Positions 14,101 through 22,572 of a DNA stretch of 64,000 nucleotides are shown one piece after another; the first letter of the stretch is position 1; the number at the start of each line of letters is the position of its first letter. The DNA comes from Enchytraeus crypticus. Lineage: Eukaryota; Annelida; Clitellata; Enchytraeida; Enchytraeidae. A model generated the notes under the pieces. The model made no database searches, was not told the origin of the DNA, and saw nothing but the letters and a program-made list of their open reading frames with translations. The DNA lies in NCBI GenBank assembly GCA_905160935.1, contig CAJHZI010000818.1:792001-856000 (forward strand), read 5' to 3'. The position numbers and the translations under genes were made by a program.

Positions 14101-16933
14101 TGTATATATATATATACTCTAAGTAGGATATACACACAGCCGTGCTTTGTTCATGGTGGTAGTGGCGGAGTATCTCTGTACAGCGGCCTGAGTCAATCCG
14201 TACATGTAGATCCTACTGGCTGTTATCCCAAACACAAAGGCCCAAAGTGAATTCCTTTCTCTAGGATCAGGATTTAAACTGCAATATAAAAAAATAAAAC
14301 GTGCTATAACTTACTGCAAGTGGCACTTATTCCAATGACTTATAATGGCACATGTAGTACGTTAGTCAAATGATTTATAGCAGTAGAGAATTTAAATTAT
14401 AATGCCTGATTTCATTTAGGGCTTATTTAGATCAATTTATTTTTAAAACTTTTTTCATTATTTCTGGTCATAGGTTCATCCGCTTACAAAAATTATTTCG
14501 TGCACATTTTTATAAATACCGGGCGAAAGATATAGAGAGTCCGAGATAATTGTGTAACTAAGGAATGAAGTGAGAGAAATTAGTAGAATAAATTACATTT
14601 AAAACAAAAGTTCGGTAAGGATACAAAGCAATAAAAACAATTACACAATTATCAAATAAAATTTATATTTTTATGAAAATTAACGTGTTTAAATAGCTTA
14701 TATGACGTCAATAAGGCTGGAATCTGATAGGCCCCTATATACGTAGTTGATCCCCGAGTGACTTAAGTAATTGTTATTTCTTTTAAATTATGATGCTTCT
14801 AATTGACTACTACTAAATAAAGGTAATGTAAATGTAATGTAATGTAAATAATAGTTACTAATAATAACAGTTGACGTGACTGCGCAAACTATAGAAAGTT
14901 TACCTGCATAAAAATAACAACTTAATCGGTTTCCTATGTTCAGATATATCTGACGAGGACCATTCACGGTAAGATTAATGTAAAAGCTATCTGACCAAAT
15001 ATTGAAATATATTGTTTGATCAAAGACAATACCAGGCTCATAGGCAATCGAACAATAGGTTATGTTTTATTGTTTTACCTAGGAGGCCTACTGGAATTCT
15101 GACAATTTTCAAATTACTTACTTAAGCCAATGCAGCCTGCCCTGTTCATTGCACAGAGATATAGCTTCGGAGAAACCTCCTATCAGCATTGTGCCCTGAA
15201 TCAAGCAAATGCAGAGAATGCAAAAAATGCCAGAAATGCAGCAAATGCCAGAAAAGTAGTAAATGCAAGATATACAGCAAACGCCAGAAATGCAGTAACT
15301 GCAATAAATGCAGTAAATTCCAGAAATACAGTAAATGCCAGAAATGCAGTAAATTCCAGAAATACAGTAAATGCAGTAAATGCCAGAAATGCAGTAAATG
15401 CAAGAAATACAGTAAATACCAGATATTCAGTAAACGCAAGAAATGCAGTAAATGCCAGAAATGCATTAAATGTAAGAAATGCAGAAAATGAAAAAATTCA
15501 AGAAATGCAGTAAATGCAAGAAATGTAGTAAATGCAAGAAATGCTGTCATCCTCCCATATATGGACCCTCTTGCTGACACATCAATGAAGTCTGTGCCTG
15601 CAGAACCGGTGAGTACCAGGATCTCAAAGGCTTTGGGTACAAATATATATTTACAAGATAATTACACAAGAAGACATGTAATTTACATAGTAACAATAAT
15701 AGATAATTGACATAAGAAGATACATTTATTTACATAATTACACAGTATAACTGAAGAAGTCCTATTCCATCCGTACTGCGTCTCCAAGCTAACCCAGCTT
15801 ACTATCTGCTGCACCACAAGGCAAGTATGGGATGAGCACAGGCTAGTGCCCAAACGGAGACTAGCTTCTACTCTGACTGCCTCACCTTCCAGACGAAGCC
15901 AGCAAGAAGATATCGGTAAGGCTTTAAGCCAGTGGCCACTGTGAGGAGATGAAACAAAGAGAAGACTTATCCCGTGTATCCAACGAGTTAGGCCTACTGA
16001 GAAGATGGTGAACAATACATGAACCGCCAAATTTATATGGCACATAATTATACTAAGGATTTCATTGAACATAATTAATAAATACTGCATATGTTTAAAT
16101 TAGTGTAATTCGGATTATGTAAGTGCTTCTTGTGAGCCTTTACTTTTTCATTCTCTCAGACTGCTTGTTGAAAATGACAATTGTAACATGCGTATGATAA
16201 ATAAAAACAAATAAATAAAATAAAACAAATAAATGGAATAATAAATAAGATCGAGTGCACTGAATGGGTTATGTGAGTGTTCCACGTCTTTTTGCTGATG
16301 AGCCGATGAATCAAAAATATATTTATATTAAGATTTTAAATTTTTTATTAATATTTTTTATAAATTATTGCTATTGTTATTATGCATATTACCATAATTA
16401 TAAAGAACACACCCATATAACTACTGTTATTATATAAGAGGCTATCTCTAATATAATAACAACCTTTATTAGGATGGCAGTCATTCCGCCGATCATGACA
16501 AGAAACTGAAAGACATCGGTCCATATAACGGCCCTCATTCCTCCCTGAAACATCAAATGTTATAATATACGCCTGCAAGCAGTTAGAATTAAATCTCTCT
16601 CACTCTCTCTCTCTCTCTCTATATATATATACATGTATATATATATATACATGTATTTATATATATGTATTAAATATATATTTGTATATATCTATGTATG
16701 TATATAATACGTGTATATAGGCCTATATATATATGCACATATGCAGACCGTTGTTTTTAAGCAATATTTAAGAATATCTATATACAGTATATTTAATATT
16801 TTATGTACTGTATATAGATACATGTACATGCATATATTATATTATATATATATATATATACATATAATTTATATACATGTAGAGGCCTATAAATATATAT
16901 CATATTATATATATATATGAATATATATTTAGG

Positions 16934-16989
<56 letters not shown>

Positions 16990-19900
16990 GTATATAGACA
17001 TCAAGAGGAGAACGTAAGAACAGAGAAGAGTGGAATCGTTATATACCATGAATTTGCCAGTAGACCGTGCACTAAGAGCCACTGGCTGGAGCCAGTAGCG
17101 ATGTCGGTAAGATATTCGATCTCGGATCAGTATGTGCGGGATTGAAATCCTGAGCTCGCCCGTCACTGACATAGCTTTCGAGTGAGGAAACTGACGTTTA
17201 CATTAGCTTTACCAGCTTTGCATTTAAGAGAGATTATATGTACATAAATATACATGTGTACGTAAACTATTAATTGAAGAATATACAGTGTATATTTGAA
17301 TATATGCTTCACATATACATATACGTGCATGACTTCTATTTATAGTCTATAATTAGTTAATGCCGATAAATCTGTTGCAAGCTTTAACAATTAATCTTCA
17401 TCGTATAAAGGTATGAGTTTCTTTGATTGAATATAGAACGGAAGTGCATATTTACAAGGCCACTGCTCGCTGAGAAATAGACTAGTCCTACCGATATCTT
17501 GTTTGCTTAATTAATTGATTGATTGATTGACTGATTGATTGATTGATTAACTGATTGATTGATTGATTGATTATATACCAATGCTGTGTAGGTAACTGTC
17601 ACTGCTGCCATCAGCGGGACAGTTGTTGTGAGACGAAGTCCCGTGACTAAACAATCAAAGTATTTAAAGATTTAAAAAGATGATAATTCATAATAAAAAC
17701 TATAATTGAACATGTAAATAGCAAGAAAATATAAGAAATCAATAATAAAAATATAAAAATTACGATTGACAAGAGTTTTTGAACGTAAAATTTAATATGT
17801 AGGCCTAATATAATACCTGACCTCTTTATATTTTATGTCATATAATACCATACCTCTTTTGTCTATATATAAACCGGCGATAATCGAGAGACATCTTTTC
17901 TTTGGCAAAGGCTTTGACTTTGCAAAGATGTAATGCAGTCTGCTTCAACAATTCTTTTAAGCCGATTGATGACCTCGAGTAGCCGGGCGGCGATTCAGCA
18001 CGTATTACTTGAATCGTTTTTATCAAACCACAGGTTCTTTACACCGGGGTATAAGAATTTAAAATAAAATAATAATAATAATAATAATAAAGGTTTAACG
18101 TCCGTCTCCTCATACAAGGATATTGTCGGGGATTAATGAAAAAGTTAAATATGGCACGTACATAGCGAATAAAAATCCATAAACAGTACCGATTACTATT
18201 AGCCTAATCTTTTAAAACATTTACTATAATATGCATGCAAAATATTATTAACAATTACATTTCACATTGGTAGAGAGTGGAATGCGTTTCAGATAAAGCT
18301 ACTAGCTTTAGAAACATTACAATTTGAAGTAATTAAACAGGTAGGCCTATACGAAATTCCCTCATTAGATATTACTCACAGTAACATCGACGAAATAGTT
18401 CATTAGATTGTTGAAGTCAATTTACATGTTTCAAATACTGGTCTAGTAATGTGGATGATGTTTCTCGAAATAAAACCCTGACTTGGAGAAGCCCTGAAGT
18501 GGGGAAATCCCGACGTGGTAAAACCATGGCGGCGAAAACCCCTGACGAAGTATAGCCCCAATTTGAGAAACCCCGACGTGGGAAATCCCTGAATAATATT
18601 ATTAATCTCTCCACGAATTTATAGATGTAGTTTTGACTAAAATGTTAATAGGGCGAAGTCAATGAGTATTGCTGCTATGATCGGATGTAATAAAAGTGTA
18701 TGCCTCATAGGTCTAATGACAAGCACCCACCTGATTCAAGAGCAAAGGAGGGAGCGTACATGGCTGAACCCATATACAGAATCTAAGGACAATATATCAA
18801 AACATAAATGCAATTAAAACCATTAATGGGATTAAAGGTTAAAGTAATAGATCTAAACCAAATTTAACGTCGTTCTCTGTCTTGAAAGTACGTCATTGCC
18901 AGGGCAAGCGCTGGATTTGAACCATGAACCTACTGATCCGCCGTCAGACAAATCAAGTCAGCTCAATAAAGAGCACGTAAATTGTTATGCCTTATCAACA
19001 TCTTAATGTAGCCTATTTCTCTCTCCCTCACACTCTGGTGTACCGGCATGAGGCAGGTCCAATATACATATTCATACTCAGACTCTGTTTTCACGCAACC
19101 TTTCGAGCACTCAATAGATCAACAGGTTAATCCCTTCACAAAATGCTATGCCTTTGTCTTAGTTTATGTAACCTGTAGCTAGAGAATAATATGATTTCCG
19201 ACCTGGTTTCTCGTTGCCTTACTCAGCTCTTGCTCAGTCGCCTCCTGCGACAAGTGCAATTTTCGGTTGGTCTATTCTTTAGTGTCGTGTAATATTTATC
19301 GTGGCGTATAATATTTTGCAAACTTAAAAAGCGAAATTCAGTACACTAATTGAATTTTGGTATCAACATCTATTGGCTTAAATAGATGGACAAATTTAAT
19401 CCATAATTAAATGAGATTGAAACAGATGGAAAAACTTACTCCGCTCGTTATTCCCAGAGTTGCTCCCAATGCTCTCACGGTCTTCGATTTGAATCGTAAT
19501 TCCAGATACTGCGTATTTTGACAGACATTACAAGGTTAATATTACAGATGAATGCAGATTTAACTTAAAAACTCCAATTCACTCTCACTCTAGTGTTCTT
19601 ACAAATACCGGTACCAAGCAATGCGTTAGAATGTGTGCTCAATGCTGTCATGGACAACAGTAGCACTCTAATCGTATTGTTGTTGTAGAATACAGTTGAC
19701 AGTTGTATGCTATTAACCTCGTTGACGAGAGATTCGTTTAACAAAATGCAGCTTTTTAATTAATAAGGTTATGGTATTGCTTATCCAAGGGATGCTGTAC
19801 TATTCCTTTTAAAGATTTTGTACTGATTTACCCTGTGCCTGTTAAGGTCGAGCTTTGACAGAATCCTAAAATGATAATCGGTTGTAACGAATCGTGGCGA

Positions 19901-20102
19901 ATTGGTATAGCGCTAACCTCCTGAACGAGGGTTAGGGTGTTTTTGTGGCTGGTTTGCTAAATGGTAAAAGGATTTTCTCTTCCGGAGTTGCGAATATGAA
20001 CCCTGGTCTTGAAAACTTGGTTGTGTTAGGCCAAATAATGGCCGACCTTAAAGTTTCATTTTATGTCTACGCCCCTTCGTTTCGACCCCACTAAATACCA
20101 AA

Positions 20103-20146
<44 letters not shown>

Positions 20147-20389
20147 TTAACGACAATATGTATATAAGAACTAAAAATCTAAAAAACGTAACGTTAACGT
20201 CAGTTTCCTCACTTGAAAGCGATGTGAGAGCCCAGGATTTGAACCCGCACATACTGATCCGTGGTCGAATATTTTACAGACATTGCCACTGACTCCAGCC
20301 ATATATATATATATAATATATATATATATATATACAGTATATATATATATATATATAAAGTACATATATATATATATGCATGTATATAA

Positions 20390-20444
<55 letters not shown>

Positions 20445-20857
20445 TGTCTGACTGTCTAAAATTTAGACTTGCAACAAAACGACCACTGAGACACTTTTGA
20501 AGCACTTACCTCATAGACACTGACAAGCTTGAGAGGGAACAACCACGGCACTATTATCAACCCAGCCAGACTGCATCCAACGATATTCACGTAGTTAATC
20601 CATACGATGAACTCAATTCCGTAGTTGAAAACCTCTGCGATCATTCCCATGATGGTAATGGCTGACTTGAAGGACACGAGCATGGACACTGCGGTAGGTA
20701 GGACCGCCAAGGCTCGATTGGCCATGATGAATTCGCTGGTCGTCTTTTGCTTGCCCCCGGTCAGTGAGTGGTAGACCCCGATAGCCAAGCTGATGACGAG
20801 GAAGGCCGCTAGGACCAAATAGTCGGCCCAATGAAATCTTACTTCGTCTGCAGCCAT
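1715..20857 (-). CDS. SLC5-family sodium:solute symporter (complete, 15 coding exons)
   Basis: Predicted plasma-membrane Na+-coupled transporter of the SLC5 family, most like the SLC5A5/6/8/12 branch (iodide, multivitamin and monocarboxylate carriers). Substrate cannot be told from sequence. Exons, 5' to 3' on the minus strand: 20510-20857, 19440-19508, 18731-18782, 17579-17646, 16464-16544, 15122-15195, 14138-14278, 10569-10704, 9126-9214, 8199-8311, 7380-7450, 5675-5761, 4210-4443, 2969-3056, 1715-1893. All junctions are GT-AG and phases agree, giving 1830 nt and 609 residues, the usual family length. Family marks: [12 protein letters not shown] in TM1, ANRAL then [88 protein letters not shown] (sodium-site helix). 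Three N-glycosylation sequons at residues 484, 492 and 502 fall in the late extracellular loop that is glycosylated in relatives. A hydrophilic C-terminal tail follows the last helix. Introns are full of repeats. Confidence 0.93.
1905..2090. repeat. Degenerate minisatellite of GCATAAGCACAAATCAA units
   Basis: About ten diverged 12-19-bp units just upstream of the last SLC5 exon acceptor (1893). Another array placed against a splice junction of this gene. Confidence 0.75.
2139..2238 (+). repeat. tRNA-type SINE (family 2), head part
   Basis: A-box ATGGCGCATTGGTTAGAGGC and B-box GTGGGTTCGAATCCC, unusually far apart (about 70 bp). Confidence 0.72.
2262..2445 (-). mobile_element. Solo 3' end of LINE family B (CCGGGG hairpin)
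   Basis: Minus strand codes a degenerate QRLS...QRFNAVC end, then a 3'UTR ending in a CCGGG...CCCGG-type hairpin with loop TTCTTTACA and an (AAT)n tail. Confidence 0.8.
2445..2695 (-). mobile_element. Solo 3' end of LINE family A
   Basis: Reads [20 protein letters not shown] then [11 protein letters not shown]; frame broken after. The GCCCAGGGC pair lies at 2461-2487. Joined at its 3' side to the family B copy at 2262-2445. Confidence 0.85.
2969..3056 (-). CDS. SLC5-like exon 14 (residues 522-551)
   Basis: Encodes [20 protein letters not shown] and VGLIASLVF, the last transmembrane helix. Acceptor TCTGCAG, donor TTCA|GTGAGT. Confidence 0.9.
3249..3386 (+). repeat. tRNA-derived SINE (family 1)
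   Basis: Full-length copy in an SLC5 intron, plus orientation (antisense to the gene). Confidence 0.88.
4210..4443 (-). CDS. SLC5-like exon 13 (residues 444-521)
   Basis: 78 codons: [20 protein letters not shown] helix, then an extracellular loop with NVT, NFT and NYS sequons and two cysteines nearby in the family pattern. Acceptor TTATAG, donor ATT|GTGAGT. Confidence 0.93.
4826..4960 (-). mobile_element. RTE-type LINE 3' fragment
   Basis: Minus strand reads [20 protein letters not shown] and [13 protein letters not shown]. 5'-truncated at an (AT)n array. Lies in an SLC5 intron. Confidence 0.85.
5071..5205 (+). repeat. tRNA-derived SINE, variant of family 1
   Basis: CTGAGCCGGTGGATTATTGG, CACAGCGGATCAGTAGGTGC, AGGGTTCAAATCTAGAGC, TCACTGACATTCC: a subfamily shared with 8651-8745. 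Confidence 0.8.
5675..5761 (-). CDS. SLC5-like exon 12 (residues 415-443)
   Basis: 29 codons: [20 protein letters not shown] and following; the [10 protein letters not shown] helix is typical of the family. Acceptor TTTAG, donor AAG|GTAACG. Confidence 0.92.
6164..6388 (-). repeat. tRNA-type SINE (family 2)
   Basis: Longer copy: B-box region, then CGCGCTGATCTGAGAGTAAA (as read on minus), CGGACATTCACTGGACTGG and the TTTAAACATGTGGTATTAAA tail. Copies at 42333-42497 and 47876-48090 share it; a fragment lies at 35098-35180. Confidence 0.78.
7000..7134 (+). repeat. tRNA-derived SINE (family 1)
   Basis: Full-length copy, 5' member of an inverted pair with 7175-7264. Confidence 0.88.
7175..7264 (-). 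repeat. tRNA-derived SINE (family 1), inverted partner
   Basis: Head-half copy (GTCAGTGACGAGCGAGCCCA to CCACTGGCTCCAGCC), 115 bp from SLC5 exon 11 on the donor side. Confidence 0.87.
7380..7450 (-). CDS. SLC5-like exon 11 (residues 391-414)
   Basis: 24 codons: [20 protein letters not shown] then PLTQ. Acceptor ATACAG, donor CAG|GTATGG. Confidence 0.92.
7800..8010 (+). mobile_element. LINE 3' end with GCCTTATGGC hairpin and (TTGA)n tail
   Basis: Ends AATGCCTTATGGCGAGGAAC, CGGAACAAATTCTTATCGAT, TGATTGA. Sibling of the CR1/L2-like ends but with a different tail. Confidence 0.72.
8199..8311 (-). CDS. SLC5-like exon 10 (residues 353-391)
   Basis: Encodes (S)[20 protein letters not shown] and a cytoplasmic loop, completing the SSxLS sodium-binding segment. 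Acceptor TTGCAG, donor CTAG|GTGAGT. Confidence 0.92.
8651..8745 (+). repeat. tRNA-derived SINE, variant of family 1
   Basis: CTGAGCCGGTGGCTTGTTGG, GGTTCAAATCCAGTGCTCTC. Lies at the intronic end of the 33-bp donor array. Confidence 0.8.
8760..9140 (-). repeat. 33-bp minisatellite iterating the SLC5 exon 9 splice donor
   Basis: Eleven copies counting the real junction. The minus-strand unit is GGGCTCTTAG followed by GTTGGTTTATATTATAGG and CCTA. Eight copies keep CTTAG|GTTGG exactly, two read CTTAA|GTTGG and one CTTAG|CTTGG. The unit length is a multiple of three and the exon frame stays open throughout. Confidence 0.93.
9126..9214 (-). CDS. SLC5-like exon 9 (residues 324-353)
   Basis: Encodes [20 protein letters not shown] and LATLYGGAL, the start of the sodium-site helix. 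Acceptor TTATAG, donor CTTAG|GTTGGT. The last 11 exon bases and first 22 intron bases are the unit of the 33-bp tandem array that follows. Confidence 0.9.
9258..9342 (-). mobile_element. Solo LINE 3' end, (AATC)n tail
   Basis: AATCAATCAATCAACAAGAA, TTTAACGCCCGGTTCTTCGC, CATAAGGCATTGTCAGGGAC. In SLC5 intron 8. Confidence 0.82.
10155..10358 (-). repeat. Composite SINE-like element (family 3), internally deleted
   Basis: TCGTTCCTTAAACCAGGGTC joined to AAATTTGTAGCAATTTCTTG and GCCTTTTACGACACTTGCAG. In SLC5 intron 8. Confidence 0.8.
10418..10568 (+). repeat. tRNA-derived SINE (family 1) ending at an SLC5 splice donor
   Basis: Full-length copy whose tail (ATCAGCTTTACTTTTTAA) runs into the exon 8 donor at 10567-10568. 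Confidence 0.88.
10569..10704 (-). CDS. SLC5-like exon 8 (residues 278-323)
   Basis: Encodes [20 protein letters not shown], a helix, then [17 protein letters not shown]; the CDP and NQ are typical. Acceptor TTTTTCAG. Donor CAG|GTTTAA is weak, and its intronic bases look like the end of the SINE at 10421-10568. Confidence 0.9.
10748..10975 (+). repeat. Composite SINE-like element (family 4)
   Basis: AAGGCAACGGGAAACCACCT to CTGCCGCTTGGCAGAACACT, followed by (GA)-rich DNA. In SLC5 intron 7. Confidence 0.82.
11705..12600 (-). mobile_element. 5'-truncated CR1/L2-like LINE, reverse transcriptase C-terminal part
   Basis: Open frame 11893-12477 encodes the segment after the polymerase core: [40 protein letters not shown], then [14 protein letters not shown] frameshift separates it from [17 protein letters not shown] sequence up to 12595. 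The 3'UTR (11705-11890) ends, on the minus strand, in ACGTCC...GGACGT pairing followed by TTAAACCT and (TTATTA)n. This end is found alone at several other places in the window. Confidence 0.85.
12706..12840 (-). repeat. tRNA-derived SINE (family 1) with a head-to-head fragment
   Basis: Minus copy 12706-12822, followed by about 24 nt of a plus-oriented head (GAGCCAGTGGCGATGTCGGT) and then (AT)n. Confidence 0.85.
12840..12975. repeat. (AT)n arrays with ATGCAT interruptions
   Basis: Sits between a minus-strand SINE and the 5'-truncated RTE-type LINE that starts at about 12999. Shorter (AT)n at 12633-12670. Confidence 0.93.
12999..13925 (+). mobile_element. 5'-truncated RTE-type LINE, reverse transcriptase and 3' end
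   Basis: Frame 12999-13676 reads [32 protein letters not shown] (polymerase FADD box), then [13 protein letters not shown] and [12 protein letters not shown] frameshift near 13665 leads to [20 protein letters not shown] and RGRGRP; another leads to [20 protein letters not shown]. The 3' end is CCTGCCA...GGCAGTGCACTAAGAGA. Truncated in the polymerase domain at an (AT)n array. Inactive. The same 3' end occurs as short solo copies elsewhere. Confidence 0.88.
13920..14115. repeat. (AT)n-rich array with TACATGTA and TACTGTA blocks
   Basis: Follows the RTE-type LINE 3' end and stops about 25 nt before SLC5 exon 7's donor. Confidence 0.93.
14138..14278 (-). CDS. SLC5-like exon 7 (residues 231-278)
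   Basis: Encodes [18 protein letters not shown] through [20 protein letters not shown]. The NPDP..R..LW and VQRY motifs are typical. Acceptor TTGCAG. Donor CGGCT|GTGTGT was chosen among three overlapping GTs because it alone keeps the frame to exon 8. Confidence 0.9.
15122..15195 (-). CDS. SLC5-like exon 6 (residues 207-231)
   Basis: 24 codons plus two bases: [20 protein letters not shown] then LHWL, the GG...A...GR loop between helices. Donor TTAA|GTAAGT, acceptor ATTCAG. The acceptor sits at the edge of the 15197-15545 tandem array. Confidence 0.88.
15197..15545 (-). repeat. Minisatellite of GCATTT-rich units beside the exon 6 acceptor
   Basis: Degenerate units of about 18 bp (plus strand: AAATGCCAGAAATGCAGT and variants). 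On the gene strand the array is pyrimidine-biased and ends about 7 nt before the exon 6 acceptor. Two frames stay open, giving cysteine/lysine-rich or asparagine/alanine-rich false ORFs. Confidence 0.88.
15740..15990 (-). mobile_element. LINE fragment (conserved region upstream of the FETLGPIN end)
   Basis: Reads [20 protein letters not shown] then [20 protein letters not shown], homologous to the 38.2-39.1 kb element. Frameshifted after the CSSHTC motif. Lies in SLC5 intron 5. Confidence 0.8.
16464..16544 (-). CDS. SLC5-like exon 5 (residues 180-206)
   Basis: 27 codons: [20 protein letters not shown] and following residues, the most diagnostic SLC5 segment. Acceptor TTTCAG, donor AAG|GTTGTT. 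Confidence 0.93.
16600..16990. repeat. (CT)n then long (AT)n-rich tract
   Basis: Mixed AT-dinucleotide DNA with TACATGTA palindromes; pure (AT)n at 16937-16986. Confidence 0.93.
17000..17080 (+). mobile_element. RTE-type LINE 3' fragment
   Basis: Short copy ending TTGCCAGTAGACCGTGCACT, directly followed by a tRNA-type SINE at 17083. Confidence 0.75.
17083..17222 (+). repeat. tRNA-derived SINE (family 1)
   Basis: Full-length copy directly joined to the RTE-type LINE end at 17000-17080. Confidence 0.88.
17513..17571. repeat. (GATT)n microsatellite
   Basis: Starts within 10 nt of the SLC5 exon 4 donor (intronic side). Confidence 0.95.
17579..17646 (-). CDS. SLC5-like exon 4 (residues 157-179)
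   Basis: Encodes [20 protein letters not shown] and two more residues, completing the split valine codon from exon 3. Acceptor TTTAG, donor TTG|GTATAT. An (AATC)n microsatellite (17513-17571) begins within about 10 nt of the donor inside the intron. Confidence 0.88.
17860..18065 (+). mobile_element. Solo 3' end of LINE family B
   Basis: Plus strand encodes the C-terminal FLWQRL...[12 protein letters not shown] end, then the 3'UTR with TTCTTTACACCGGGGTA. Its (AAT)n tail abuts the (AAT)n tail of a CR1/L2-like 3' end (18075-18140) in opposite orientation. Confidence 0.8.
18068..18140 (-). mobile_element. CR1/L2-like solo 3' end, (AAT)n tail
   Basis: AATAATAAAGGTTTAACGTC to CAAGGATATTGTCGGGG. 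Confidence 0.8.
18430..18600. repeat. Degenerate tandem repeat of CCCCGACGTGGGAAA blocks
   Basis: About eight diverged blocks with internal CCC/GGG symmetry (GAAACCCCGACGTGGGAAAT). GC-richer than its AT-rich intron. Confidence 0.6.
18731..18782 (-). CDS. SLC5-like exon 3 (residues 140-157)
   Basis: 17 codons plus one base: [17 protein letters not shown], matching the family LYMG..LYAPALAL segment. Acceptor TTAG, donor TCAG|GTGGGT. Confidence 0.92.
18862..18975 (-). repeat. tRNA-derived SINE, diverged variant
   Basis: GGATTTGAACCATGAACCTA, CTGATCCGCCGTCAGACA. A similarly diverged copy lies at 39909-40012; weaker traces at 59765-59850 and 63672-63760. Confidence 0.65.
19018..19300 (-). repeat. 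Composite SINE-like element (family 4)
   Basis: CTCTCTCCCTCACACTCTGG to GTTGCCTTACTCAGCTCTTG and the shared head. In SLC5 intron 2. Confidence 0.8.
19440..19508 (-). CDS. SLC5-like exon 2 (residues 117-139)
   Basis: 23 codons beginning YLELRF, a hallmark of the family just after TM3. Acceptor CAG, donor GGA|GTAAGT, phase 0 at both ends. Confidence 0.92.
19625..19692 (+). mobile_element. Solo LINE/SINE 3' end with CTGTC hairpin and (TTG)n tail
   Basis: CTCAATGCTGTCATGGACAA, CAGTAGCACTCTAATCG, TATTGTTGTTG. Other copies: 47045-47165 and 53055-53110. CTGTC...GACAG can pair. Confidence 0.7.
19893..20015 (+). repeat. tRNA-like SINE head
   Basis: GTGGCGAATTGGTATAGCGC and TAACCTCCTGAACGAGG resemble a tRNA arm; a B-box-like GCGAATATGAACCCTGG lies far downstream. 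Not an intact tRNA gene. Confidence 0.5.
20108..20142. repeat. (AT)n microsatellite
   Basis: Pure (AT)n in SLC5 intron 1; a second set of AT arrays covers 20300-20441. Confidence 0.95.
20189..20302 (-). repeat. tRNA-derived SINE (family 1)
   Basis: Internally shortened (CGCCCGTCACTGAC region missing) between AT arrays in SLC5 intron 1. Confidence 0.83.
20510..20857 (-). CDS. SLC5-like exon 1 (residues 1-116)
   Basis: Start codon at 20857-20855 has A at -3 and G at +4, and an in-frame TAA lies 18 nt upstream (20873-20875), which supports this start. Encodes TM1 to about TM3. Donor GAG|GTAAGT, phase 0. Upstream, TTCCACAG at about 20887 could be an acceptor for a separate 5'UTR exon. Confidence 0.93.
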
Positions 20858-21404
20858 TTTTATTTGTTCTGTTTAGTCCTACTGTGGAAGAGGCGTAGGT
20901 ACAAATCTGGTAAATTTGCGTCAAATCTGGAAAAAATTAAATGTTGTTATGTTATCTATAGGAATTTTACTTGTTTGTACTTTTAATTATTTTATAATTC
21001 TGCATTTCAGTAAAAAATAATTACAAGATGTGAATTAGTTTGTCTTAGATTATTTTATGGTTTAAATTTGGCTCTAACTGGCATGTGTTAAATCATCTTA
21101 AATGAAGCTATTGAAATAGACTAACAGATTTTAGCTCATCAAGTGATTTTCGACTAAAAATAAAATAAAAAGGTTATTACTGCCTGTGTAATACTGGTAG
21201 TTGTAAGCCATAGATAGCAAAGCAGAGACAATGATGCGTATTTTAATGTTGCAAAAGTATGAAACCAACTCATTAAATTTAATTCATTAACTGGCTTTTA
21301 TATCTGTCTACCGAAAATAACAACGAAAAACGTGTAATTATATTAACCAGATAAGTAGATTCATTAAGCAGCATGCACACATTTGGTTAAATTATATTAC
21401 ATTA
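20858..21404. other. SLC5 upstream region
   Basis: Just before the start codon lies probable 5'UTR with a possible acceptor (TTCCACAG). Beyond it is AT-rich unique sequence in which I see no TATA box or other promoter I would defend. Confidence 0.5.
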
Positions 21405-21665
21405 TGAAGTATGTACAGTTCTGTACAGAACAAATTCTGTACTGAATGAACAACTTCTGTAATGAACAACTTTTCAGAATAAATGCTGTAGTGGTACAGG
21501 ATTAACAACTTCTGTAATGAACAACTTTTCAGAATAAATGCTGTACTGGTAAAGAATGAACAACTTCTGTAATGAACAACTACAGGTTCTGAATAAATTC
21601 TGTACTGAATGATCAACTTCTGTAATGAACAACTGTACAGAATAAATGCTGTACAGTTGCTCATG
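21405..21665. repeat. Diverged tandem repeat (CTGTACTGAATGAACAACTT units)
   Basis: Four or so copies of a unit of about 60 bp containing ACTTCTGTAATGAACAACTT, upstream of the SLC5 start. Confidence 0.82.
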
Positions 21666-22570
21666 CAGAATGATGATTGCTGCATATAAAAATACATCTA
21701 TTGTAAATAGAACAATTTCAAACAACGGCTTGAAAGCCGATATGGTTGTGGGATAGTTTTTGATAGTAGCAAAGTTCAATGTTCGAAAGCTCGTTTTACT
21801 AATAGCTTTAGGCCACTTTAGCCTATTAGCATAGATAACGAAGTTTTCATTTACGCGATGCTCTTCAATTTGCTTTTTCTAAAATAAATATTAATGATAA
21901 ATGACTATAAAAGGTTTGAAGACGCCGTATAATCATTTCGGATACATACATACGGTTGGCTAGAAAGAATCTATCGTTATTTTATGGTATAGACTAAACC
22001 AATGACATTAAATTTCGATTAAACAAAGTTGATTTTGACGAATTTACGACACAATAAAGTTGAATTTAATTCAATTCGAAATTCAACTTTAAATAAAATT
22101 CCAAAGAAAAAGAGAATATTTTACCTGCAATGAGTGATTATATTATTTAACATTAGTAATAACATCTAAAATAAGGTTGATTCTTTACCTGAATTAGCCT
22201 ATTGTTTGCAACCTCTACTGCATCAAAGTTAACGTGCTTTGTTTCGTGTGTCAGTTTGCAGTTATTTGTATTTATTCTGAGACAAAATATATTAAATATT
22301 CGAAAACAGAAACGTAATGTGATCATGATTTCAGAATCATTTTCTAACAATATTTAGCATGAGATTTAATAATTGACTTCGTTTATTTTGCATTATTCAT
22401 TATTCAAATATAGAAGGTAAATAATGGCATCAATAACCGATCAATACAAATAAAGAAAATACATTTGCCATATATAATTGACTATTTATTACAACTATTA
22501 GTGATGCCTCGTAACATTAGAAAGTAACTTATAAATACTAGCATGAAAATTAAAAGAAGGCTATAAGTTT
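21666..22570. other. AT-rich intergenic sequence, nothing recognised
   Basis: No conserved coding pattern, no repeat family match within the window. Confidence 0.5.
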
Positions 22571-22572
22571 AA

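Noticed and set aside
15189..15491. Cysteine/lysine-rich open frame like a small secreted peptide
   Set aside because: Produced by translating the 18-bp-type minisatellite; other frames are equally open and there is no gene context.
19893..20015. tRNA gene with intron
   Set aside because: A-box-like start, but the B-box-like block is too far away and stems do not close.
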